Below are positions 1-5,641 of a stretch of DNA of 8,003 nucleotides, in pieces (position 1 is the first letter of the stretch; each line of letters starts with the position of its first letter). Position numbers and translations under genes: made by a program. Origin of the DNA: Candidatus Avipropionibacterium avicola (GTDB lineage Bacteria; Actinomycetota; Actinomycetes; Propionibacteriales; Propionibacteriaceae). Location: the NCBI GenBank assembly GCA_018715445.1, contig DVLP01000101.1, positions 1 through 8,003 of the forward strand, given 5' to 3'. Under the pieces are notes generated by a model. It was not told the DNA's origin and ran no database searches. It saw nothing but the letters and a program-made list of their open reading frames with translations.

Positions 1-2056
1 GCAGGTTCAACCAGACCGTGACCACCAGGGCACACACCCCCACACCGAAGACAGCGACGACGGCGACGGCCACGCCGAGCGCATGGGTCACGCTGGCGAA
101 GGTCTCGGCGACATAGGCATCCATCGGGATCACCTTGGCGCCGACGATGCGCGCGTCGTACTCGGCTGCCACCTGGTCCGCCGCCACACCGTCGACCAGG
201 TCGATGTGGACCACGTAGCCGGCGGCGCCGTTCGGCACCGGCCCGCTCATCCGGGAGGTGAGCCCTCCGCTGGTCACGTCGGAGTAGGTGCCGCTGACCT
301 CGACCTGCTGCCAGCCGGTGTCGGTGGCGAGCTCAAGTCGATCCCCGGGGACAACGCCGTACCGTTGCGCGTTCAGCACCGACAGCGCGATCTCGCCGGA
401 CGCCGGAGCCCGACCCGAGACGTACGCGATCGGTGCGGCCGCCTGGTCACCGACCTGGACGCGGAGCAGCTCGGGCCCCTCGGGGCCGCGCACCTGGCGC
501 AGCACATGGGCGAAGACCTCGACTCTGGCCACCCGAGGATCCTGCTGCAGGCCGTCGACGAGCTCGTCACGGGCGCGGTCGGCGTCCTCGGCCCACTGGA
601 TGTCGGCACGGACGTCGGAGCGTGGCGCACCCAGATGGGTGACGAAGTCCCCGCTCGAGAGCGTGGCGTACACATTGGCCGGCAACACCATCGTGACGGT
701 GGCGATCGCGAACACGATCGGGACCACCATCCACTGCCGCAGGCCGGTGCGGAGGTCGAGCAGCGCGAGCCGTCGGTTCACCGTACGGCGATGGACGCCG
801 ACCAGCCGGCTTCTCCGTGTCCGTGGCGATCGCCGACGCCCCGGTCGAGGCATCGTCAGGCGCCCGTGCACCATCGCGGTGACCACGTCCACGCGGCGGA
901 GCTGGCGCAGCACGCCACGACACAGGGCAATGACGATCAGATGGACCCCGATCGCGGCGACGAGCGGCACGATCACCCCGACCGGGCCGAGGGGCGCGCT
1001 GATCCCGCCCTGAGCGGTGCGGACGAGCTGGTGCGCCGCCACGGTCCCGCCGAGGCCGCCGACCACACACGCGGCCGCGCACAGGGCTCGGTAACGGGCA
1101 AGGTAGAGGCTGCGGATCGTGCGGTGGTCGAGACCGATCGCCATCAGGGCGCCGATCTGGGTGACATCGGCTTCGAGGGCCGCCCGGATCACGTAGCGCA
1201 TGTTCAGCAGGGCGACTGCCATCAGCGCCGCACTCGACATCATCAGCACCACGGCCACGAGTCCGTCACTGACCGCATTGACCAGGACGATCATCTGGTG
1301 GGTGACGAGTTGTCCGTTGTGGGGCAGGGATTCGTCGGCCTCGTACGCCTGCTGCACCTGTGCCACCGCCGACGTCTCGGACAGCCGGAACTCGACGATG
1401 ACCTCCTCGGAGGCGCCACTGGATCGTGTCAGGGTGTCCAAGTCCTGCGGCGAGACCAGGAACCGGATCGCCGAGGCCATCGACGAGGCCATCTGGGCGT
1501 CACGGACGAAGCCCTTCACTGTGAGGGTCACGGGCTCCTCGCCAGTGCGGATGGTCAACAGGTCACCGGTCTGCACCCCGTACTGCCGGTGGTGCACCAT
1601 CGGGAGGTACACCTCACCGGGCCCGGGGCGTGGTGCGTGGCCCGTCGCATCCACCAGCAGATCGAACCGTTCGTTCAGGGTGACGGCCAACTGGTCGACC
1701 AGGCTGGCCGACAGGTCGCCGCGCTGATCGGTCCCCGGACGCTGCCAGGACAACGCCGAACCGTCGTAGCCCAGCAGGTCGACGATCTGCCACTGCTCGA
1801 CGGTTGGCTGGTTCTGCGCGAAGCGAGCGACCGCGTCACGATCGTGCTCCCCGGTGTGCATCTGGAGCAGGTGGGGCGGTTGGGCCTGCTCGAAGAGTTG
1901 GTCGATGGAGCCGGTGAGCCGCTCCACCACCGTGGCGCCGGCGACCATCAGGAAGGCGCTCAACAGCAACATGACGCCCAGGGCAATCGTCACACCCTTG
2001 TGGCGAGCCATGTCGTTGGCGGCCCATCTCAGCCGCAGGGCCTTGGCCTCGTGCAC
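1..2056 (-). CDS. ABC transporter permease, FtsX/MacB type with two FtsX repeats (3' end beyond the window)
   Basis: This is the membrane subunit of an ABC exporter of the FtsX/MacB/LolC class. 685 codons are visible and the frame is still open at the left edge. The protein has an N-terminal helix (about residues 16-39), a large extracytoplasmic domain (about 40-260) and three helices (about 265-287, 324-343, 358-378). The second repeat starts with a helix at about 443-462, followed by another external domain, and a last helix begins near residue 660. The stretch IGALMAIGLDHRTIRSLYLA is typical of the FtsX domain. An in-frame TAG at 2068-2066 leaves GTG at 2056 as the first possible start. 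A TAGCGT box lies 6 nt upstream, so the mRNA is probably leaderless. No ATPase gene is present here; since this is the first gene of its transcript, its ATPase is expected beyond the left edge. Substrate unknown. Confidence 0.9.
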   Translation of the reverse strand, partial: MHEAKALRLRWAANDMARHKGVTIALGVMLLLSAFLMVAGATVVERLTGSIDQLFEQAQPPHLLQMHTGEHDRDAVARFAQNQPTVEQWQIVDLLGYDGSALSWQRPGTDQRGDLSASLVDQLAVTLNERFDLLVDATGHAPRPGPGEVYLPMVHHRQYGVQTGDLLTIRTGEEPVTLTVKGFVRDAQMASSMASAIRFLVSPQDLDTLTRSSGASEEVIVEFRLSETSAVAQVQQAYEADESLPHNGQLVTHQMIVLVNAVSDGLVAVVLMMSSAALMAVALLNMRYVIRAALEADVTQIGALMAIGLDHRTIRSLYLARYRALCAAACVVGGLGGTVAAHQLVRTAQGGISAPLGPVGVIVPLVAAIGVHLIVIALCRGVLRQLRRVDVVTAMVHGRLTMPRPGRRRSPRTRRSRLVGVHRRTVNRRLALLDLRTGLRQWMVVPIVFAIATVTMVLPANVYATLSSGDFVTHLGAPRSDVRADIQWAEDADRARDELVDGLQQDPRVARVEVFAHVLRQVRGPEGPELLRVQVGDQAAAPIAYVSGRAPASGEIALSVLNAQRYGVVPGDRLELATDTGWQQVEVSGTYSDVTSGGLTSRMSGPVPNGAAGYVVHIDLVDGVAADQVAAEYDARIVGAKVIPMDAYVAETFASVTHALGVAVAVVAVFGVGVCALVVTVWLNL

Positions 2057-2062
2057 GCCTCG

Positions 2063-2068
2063 ACGCTA
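2063..2068 (-). promoter_or_regulatory. Putative -10 box (TAGCGT) of the ABC permease gene
   Basis: TAGCGT on the minus strand fits the actinobacterial TANNNT -10 pattern. It lies 6 nt before the GTG at 2056, which would make the transcript leaderless. No strong -35 is visible; its expected place abuts the palindrome at 2090-2109. Confidence 0.4.
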
Positions 2069-2089
2069 ACGGCGCACCGGCTGGCCGGG

Positions 2090-2109
2090 CATCGGTGAAT
2101 TCACCGATG
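2090..2109. promoter_or_regulatory. Perfect 20-bp palindrome, candidate repressor operator
   Basis: CATCGGTGAATTCACCGATG equals its own reverse complement over all 20 bases. It lies 34 bp upstream of the permease GTG, at or next to the expected -35 region. That is where a dimeric repressor (TetR-type operators often look like this) would block transcription. No regulator gene is in the window, so the binding protein is unknown. Confidence 0.6.
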
Positions 2110-2131
2110 TCGGGACAACCCAGCCATGCCC

Positions 2132-2157
2132 TGACCCCGAGCGGAGCCTCGGGGTCA
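2132..2157. repeat. Perfect 10-bp inverted repeat with a 6-nt loop (hairpin)
   Basis: TGACCCCGAG (2132-2141) and CTCGGGGTCA (2148-2157) are exact reverse complements around the loop CGGAGC. There is no T-run on either side, so it is not a classical intrinsic terminator. It sits between two divergent promoters and could be a transcriptional insulator or a protein site; its role is unknown. Confidence 0.55.
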
Positions 2158-2186
2158 CTCGTTCGGCCAGCGCGCGCGACACCGGC

Positions 2187-2192
2187 TATCAT
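2187..2192 (+). promoter_or_regulatory. Putative -10 box (TATCAT) of the tyrS leader promoter
   Basis: TATCAT is the best -10 match in the divergent intergenic region and predicts a start of transcription near 2199-2201. The -35 is weak (TTCGGC at 2162-2167, 19-bp spacer). If correct, the tyrS mRNA has a leader of about 190 nt. Confidence 0.45.
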
Positions 2193-2199
2193 CATCCTC

Positions 2200-2391
2200 G
2201 TGATCACGCAGCAGCTGTATCCGAGGGGCTCTGGACCGAGCCTCTCGACGTGCTGCTGACACGACGCTGATCCAGAGCCTGGGGTGGGGACCGAAGTCCT
2301 CGCCCCTTTCGCATTCCCACCCCACACCCATCAGGGGACCGGGCGCGAACACCTCTGGTCCGGCGTCGCATGTCCCTTGTGAGAGGACATG
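2200..2391 (+). promoter_or_regulatory. Structured tyrS mRNA leader, candidate T-box-like or other tRNA/translation-sensing element
   Basis: Helices seen by eye: 2209-2215 with 2252-2258 (7 bp), enclosing 2222-2231 with 2238-2247 (10 bp, one G-U). A mutually exclusive helix is 2227-2235 with 2271-2279 (9 bp). Next comes a core resembling the T-box antiterminator: GGGG (2281-2284) with CCCC (2303-2306), a bulge starting UGG, then GGAC (2288-2291) with GTCC (2296-2299). It competes with a perfect 9-bp helix, 2280-2288 with 2316-2324. The T-box consensus AGGGUGGNACCGCG is only partly matched: there is an extra G in UGGGGACC, and UGGG would not match a tRNA-Tyr ending in ACCA. UAU at 2218-2220 lies in an internal loop but on the 5' side, whereas the specifier codon is normally on the 3' side. 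So the regulatory leader is well supported and its class is uncertain. Confidence 0.4.
2369..2391 (+). promoter_or_regulatory. Hairpin over the tyrS ribosome binding site
   Basis: CATGTCC (2369-2375) pairs with GGACATG (2385-2391), a 7-bp stem with a 9-nt loop. The SD sequence GAGAGGA (2381-2387), 6 nt before the ATG at 2394, is partly buried in the stem. A rival pairing is available from CCTCT (2352-2356) to AGAGG (2382-2386). This arrangement suits control at translation initiation. Confidence 0.45.
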
Positions 2392-2393
2392 AC

Positions 2394-3641
2394 ATGACCA
2401 CACCCACCGCCGTACTGGAACGACTGTCACGCACCACCGACCAGATCATCGGGGAGCAGGACTTGCTGTCCCGGTTGAGATCCGGTCGATCCCTACGCAT
2501 CAAGTTTGGAGTGGACTGCACCGCGCCGGACCTCCACCTGGGCCATGCCGTGAACCTGTGGATGATGCGTCAGTTGCAGGAGCTCGGCCACACCGTGGTC
2601 TTCCTGTTGGGCGACACCACCACCCGGATCGGTGACCCCAGCGGCCGCAACACGACCCGGCCCACCCTGACCCCGGAGCAGATCGATACCAATGCTGCCG
2701 CCTTCCTCGATCAGGTCAGCCTGGTGTTGCGGACCGATCCCGAGGTCCTGGAGATCCGGCGCAACTCGGAGTGGTTCGACCAGTTGCCGCTGACCGACTT
2801 GTTGGCCGAGCTCAGTCATGTCAGCGTCGCGCAGCTGATGGGTCGCGACATGTTCTCCGAACGTACGGCGCTGGGCCTGCCGGTCGCCGCGCACGAGCTG
2901 ATCTACCCGGTGCTGCAGGGCTTCGACTCCGTTCAGCTGGAGTCCGATCTGACGATCGTGGGGACCGACCAACTGTTCAACGAGGCGATGGGTCGCCAGA
3001 TCCAGGCCCGGCACGGCCAGCAGCCCCAGACCGTCATCACCAGTGTGATCACTCCGGGCCTGGACGGTGGTGCCAAGCAGTCGAAGTCGCTCAACAACTA
3101 CGTCGGCCTCACCGATCCGCCCGAGGAGAAGTTCGGTCGGTTGATGACCTTGCGTGACGACCTGATCGCGATCTGGGGCCGGGTCTACACCGACCGGCCG
3201 ATCCCGGAGGTCGAGGAGTGGGCGACCCTGGCCGAGCGCGGAGGTGGCGCAGCCCGCGACGCCAAGCTCGCCCTGGCCGAAGCCATCGTCGCGCGTCACC
3301 ACGGCACGGACGCCGCGCGACGGGCGCGTCAGGAGTTCGTCGCGGTCTTCTCCGGGCGGGAGCTGCCCGACGACCTCCCCGTCCTCGAAGCCGCGGCCTC
3401 GGTATCGCTGTGGGACCTGGCGGCCAGCGCCCGCGACGATCTCAGTCGCACTGCCGTACGGCGGCTGATCACCGACGGCGCCGTCCGTCTCGACGAGGTC
3501 GCCGAACGTGACCCCTTCCGTACGGTCGAGATCCGAGACAACACCGTCCTGCAGGTGGGGCGGCGGAAGTGGTTCCGGCTCAGGCGTCGTCCCGGCGGAC
3601 CATGCGGAGCTCCCGCAGGCCGTCGAGCCGATGGAGCGTGA
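2394..3641 (+). CDS. tyrS: Tyrosyl-tRNA synthetase, type 2 (TyrZ-like)
   Basis: Class I aminoacyl-tRNA synthetase that charges tRNA-Tyr with tyrosine in the cytoplasm; 415 aa, normal for the family. The HIGH motif is HLGH at residues 48-51, the KMSKS motif is KQSKS at 228-232, and the tyrosine pocket reads YPVLQGFDS with Y171, Q175 and D178. An S4-like tRNA-binding domain covers about 335-395, ending in GRRKWFRL. The KxSKS form with YPVLQG resembles the second TyrRS type (TyrZ) rather than the KFGKS type; from general knowledge many actinobacteria carry the latter as their main enzyme, so this may be an auxiliary copy. The ATG at 2394 is chosen over the in-frame ATG at 2370 because it has GAGAGGA 6 nt upstream. 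The last ~18 residues are an Arg/Gly-rich tail encoded in the overlap with the convergent GNAT gene. A structured leader precedes it. Confidence 0.95.
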   Translation: MTTPTAVLERLSRTTDQIIGEQDLLSRLRSGRSLRIKFGVDCTAPDLHLGHAVNLWMMRQLQELGHTVVFLLGDTTTRIGDPSGRNTTRPTLTPEQIDTNAAAFLDQVSLVLRTDPEVLEIRRNSEWFDQLPLTDLLAELSHVSVAQLMGRDMFSERTALGLPVAAHELIYPVLQGFDSVQLESDLTIVGTDQLFNEAMGRQIQARHGQQPQTVITSVITPGLDGGAKQSKSLNNYVGLTDPPEEKFGRLMTLRDDLIAIWGRVYTDRPIPEVEEWATLAERGGGAARDAKLALAEAIVARHHGTDAARRARQEFVAVFSGRELPDDLPVLEAAASVSLWDLAASARDDLSRTAVRRLITDGAVRLDEVAERDPFRTVEIRDNTVLQVGRRKWFRLRRRPGGPCGAPAGRRADGA

Positions 3642-4092
3642 CCTCGGTGCCGTCCTCGATGAAGCCGATGCGCCGGTAGAACGCTCGGGCTCGGGCATTG
3701 TCGGCCAGCACCCAGACCTGGGCCGGGCCGTGTCCGACGGTGGCCGCGGCGAGAGCTTGCGCGGTGCCGGTGCCGTACCAGTCCTGTAGGAGGTAGATCG
3801 CACCCAGCTCCCAGTCGGGATCGGGATCGTGGCCGTCCTGGGCCGGCCCGGCGATCGCGAAGCCGACCACGCGTTCGTCGACCATCGCGATCCGCAGGAC
3901 CATGTCGGGGTGCGGGTCACGGAGCCGATCCCGCCACCTGGCCACCTTGCGCTGCAGCTCGGCCTCATCGAAGGCGGACTCCGGCATCAGGGCTGCGTAC
4001 GCCTCCCGCCAGGTCTGGTGGTGGACGTACGCGATCTCCTCGGCCTGGTCGGGGCGGACGGTCGTGATCCGTGGCTGCTCGGACGGTCCCAT
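3580..4092 (-). CDS. GNAT family N-acetyltransferase
   Basis: A 170-aa single-domain GNAT enzyme, which transfers an acetyl group from acetyl-CoA to an unknown amine. The N-terminal part (ITTVRPDQAEEIAYVHHQTW) is the usual first strand and helix of the fold. Motif A is at about residues 98-114 with the pyrophosphate-binding loop YGTGTA (106-111), although its leading Q/R is shifted. Motif B is NARARAFYRRIGF (132-144), typical of Rim-like acetyltransferases. The frame opens further upstream to a TTG at 4167, but those 25 residues look unlike GNAT sequence, so ATG at 4092 is preferred; no clear SD precedes it. It is convergent with tyrS and overlaps its 3' end by 62 bp. Substrate cannot be told from sequence. 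Confidence 0.85.
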   Translation of the reverse strand: MGPSEQPRITTVRPDQAEEIAYVHHQTWREAYAALMPESAFDEAELQRKVARWRDRLRDPHPDMVLRIAMVDERVVGFAIAGPAQDGHDPDPDWELGAIYLLQDWYGTGTAQALAAATVGHGPAQVWVLADNARARAFYRRIGFIEDGTEVTLHRLDGLRELRMVRRDDA

Positions 4093-4169
4093 GGGCAGCA
4101 GCTTTGCACCACTTGCGCGGTTCTTGCCTGCGTTCGGACGGTTGGCACCATGCAGGACGGTGCGCAAAG

Positions 4170-4190
4170 CGATCTACCCGCGGTAGATCG
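4170..4190. promoter_or_regulatory. 9-bp inverted repeat with 3-nt centre, possible operator
   Basis: CGATCTACC (4170-4178) and GGTAGATCG (4182-4190) are exact reverse complements around CGC. The site lies between the divergent GNAT and uracil permease genes, about 30 bp upstream of the likely permease -10. A dimeric regulator is the simplest reading; which gene it controls is unknown. Confidence 0.45.
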
Positions 4191-4220
4191 GGATGGGTGG
4201 CGGGGGTGCGGCCGGGCCGT

Positions 4221-4226
4221 TACGCT
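4221..4226 (+). promoter_or_regulatory. Putative -10 box (TACGCT) of the uracil permease gene
   Basis: TACGCT fits TANNNT and predicts an mRNA start near 4233, about 30 nt before the ATG at 4263. An SD-like GGGGG (4252-4256) sits 6 nt before that ATG. No convincing -35 was found. Confidence 0.35.
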
Positions 4227-4262
4227 CTGCCCGGACGAATTGCCTGACGATGGGGGTGGCCA

Positions 4263-5582
4263 ATGGCCCGGATCTGGGAACTGCACGCGGCGGCACGCCA
4301 CCTCGGGCCCGATGACGTGGTCGGACCGCGGCAACGCCTCACCTGGCCGCGCACGATCGGCATCGGCGCCCAGCACGTGGTGGCGATGTTCGGTGCGACC
4401 TTCCTGGTCCCGGTGCTCACCGGGTTCCCGCCGAGCACGACGCTGCTGTTCTCCGGCATCGGGACGCTGCTGTTCCTGGTGATCACCCAGGGTCGGGTGC
4501 CCAGCTACCTCGGATCGTCGTTTGCCTTCATCGCCCCGATCACCGCGGCAACCGCCAGCCAGGGGATGGGCTCGGCCCTGTTCGGCATCATCGCGATCGG
4601 CCTGCTGCTCACCCTGGTCGGTGTCGTCGTCCACCTCGCCGGCACCCGCTGGCTCGACCTGGCCATGCCCCCGGTGGTGGCCGGCACCATCGTGGCACTG
4701 ATCGGCTTCAACCTGGCCCCGGCGGCCGCCAACAACTTCACCCAGGCCCCGCTCACGGCCACCATCACCGTGCTGGCCGTGATCGTCACTGCGGTGCTGT
4801 TCCACGGACTGATCGGACGGCTGTCGATCTTCGTCGGCGTCGTGGTGGGCTACCTCGTCGCCGTGATCCGCGGCGAGGTCGACTACAGCCTGGTCGCCGA
4901 AGCGGCCTGGATCGGCCTGCCGACCTTCCACTCCCCGACCAATCCGTTCACCAACCCGCAGGTCTGGGCGGTGCTGCCGGCCTTCCTGCCCGTCGTGCTC
5001 GCCCTGGTCGCCGAGAACGTGGGCCACATCCGTGGTGTCGCACAGATGGTGGAGGACCCTTCCCTCAACAAGCACACCGGCAAGGCCCTGATCGCCGACG
5101 GTGTCGCGACGATGATCGCCGGTGGTGGCGGAGGCTCGGCCACCACGACCTACGGCGAGAACATCGGGGTGATGGCGGCCACCCGGGTCTACTCCACCGC
5201 TGCCTACGTGGTGGCCGGGATCGTGGCGATCCTGCTCGGCCTGTCGCCGAAGATCGGTGCGGTCATCAACACCATCCCTGCCGGTGTGCTCGGTGGTGTG
5301 ACGGTCGCCCTCTACGGTCTGATCGGCATCATCGGGATCAAGATCTGGATCGAGAACAAGGTCGACTTCTCCAAGCCGATCAACCAGTTCACCGCCGCGA
5401 TCGCGCTGATCATCGGGATCGCCGACCTCACCCTCACCTGGGGCCAGGTCTCCTTCGGCGGGATCGCGATGGGCACCATCGCCGCCCTGGTCGTGTATCA
5501 CCTGATGGCCGTGCTGACCCGGATCCGCGGCGGCGGTGGGCGGGCACCGATCAAGGTCGATGTCCCGGCCGACCTGCGCTGA
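4263..5582 (+). CDS. uraA: Uracil permease, NCS2/NAT family (UraA-like)
   Basis: A proton-coupled nucleobase transporter of the inner membrane, 439 aa, with the many hydrophobic segments expected of the 14-helix UraA fold. It aligns along its whole length with E. coli UraA. It has GAQHVVAMFGATFLVPVL near the N-terminus, the VPSYLGSSFAFI segment, AENVGH with E251 and H255 (equivalents of uracil-binding E241 and H245 of UraA), and TTYGENIGVMAATRVYS with E299 (equivalent of E290). UraA has His where this protein has N252; Asn is not disturbing here. Uracil is the likeliest substrate, but related NCS2 members carry xanthine or other pyrimidines. ATG at 4263 has GGGGG 6 nt upstream. No pyr or rut genes are beside it. 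A hairpin (5598-5629) follows the stop. Confidence 0.93.
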   Translation: MARIWELHAAARHLGPDDVVGPRQRLTWPRTIGIGAQHVVAMFGATFLVPVLTGFPPSTTLLFSGIGTLLFLVITQGRVPSYLGSSFAFIAPITAATASQGMGSALFGIIAIGLLLTLVGVVVHLAGTRWLDLAMPPVVAGTIVALIGFNLAPAAANNFTQAPLTATITVLAVIVTAVLFHGLIGRLSIFVGVVVGYLVAVIRGEVDYSLVAEAAWIGLPTFHSPTNPFTNPQVWAVLPAFLPVVLALVAENVGHIRGVAQMVEDPSLNKHTGKALIADGVATMIAGGGGGSATTTYGENIGVMAATRVYSTAAYVVAGIVAILLGLSPKIGAVINTIPAGVLGGVTVALYGLIGIIGIKIWIENKVDFSKPINQFTAAIALIIGIADLTLTWGQVSFGGIAMGTIAALVVYHLMAVLTRIRGGGGRAPIKVDVPADLR

Positions 5583-5597
5583 TCGGGCCGTGACGCT

Positions 5598-5629
5598 CCA
5601 CGGGTCCGCCGTGGCCAGCCGACCCGTGG
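5598..5629 (+). terminator. Terminator-like hairpin after the uracil permease gene
   Basis: CCACGGGTC (5598-5606) pairs exactly with GACCCGTGG (5621-5629), a 9-bp stem with a 14-nt loop. A shorter alternative pairs CCACGG (5598-5603) with CCGTGG (5609-5614). There is no T-run, as is common in actinobacteria, so termination here is plausible but unproven. It directly abuts the -10-like CAGGCT of the next gene. Confidence 0.4.
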
Positions 5630-5635
5630 CAGGCT
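5630..5635 (+). promoter_or_regulatory. Putative -10 box (CAGGCT) of the apical-domain protein gene
   Basis: CAGGCT resembles the TAGGCT-type -10 common in actinobacteria and lies 6 nt before GTG 5642, matching a leaderless transcript. It is adjacent to the preceding hairpin, so this gene may be transcribed on its own. The first base departs from the TANNNT pattern. Confidence 0.3.
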
Positions 5636-5641
5636 GGGCAC

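Noticed and set aside
83..2098. Long open frame on the plus strand (671 codons)
   Set aside because: Its product is rich in His, Arg, Asp and Gly with no recognisable domain, while the opposite strand encodes a clear FtsX-type permease with membrane helices. It is an antisense shadow typical of high-GC DNA.
2280..2324. Intrinsic terminator in the tyrS leader
   Set aside because: The 9-bp GC helix is real, but it has a 27-nt loop and no T-run follows, so it is better read as one of two competing regulatory folds.
2370..2393. Upstream ATG at 2370 as the tyrS start
   Set aside because: The SD GAGAGGA lies downstream of it and is correctly spaced for ATG 2394; the eight extra residues have no family support, and 2369-2375 form one arm of the RBS hairpin.
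2170..2393. tRNA or small RNA gene in the divergent intergenic region
   Set aside because: No cloverleaf, no T-loop GTTCRANNC in the right place and no CCA end; the helices found fit an mRNA leader better.
2493..3968. 491-codon open frame on the minus strand opposite tyrS
   Set aside because: Antisense to an intact TyrRS; the product has no domain and is biased in the way high-GC shadows are.
4093..4167. TTG at 4167 as the GNAT start
   Set aside because: The 25 extra residues do not resemble the GNAT N-terminus and TTG is a rare start; ATG 4092 begins just before the first conserved strand.
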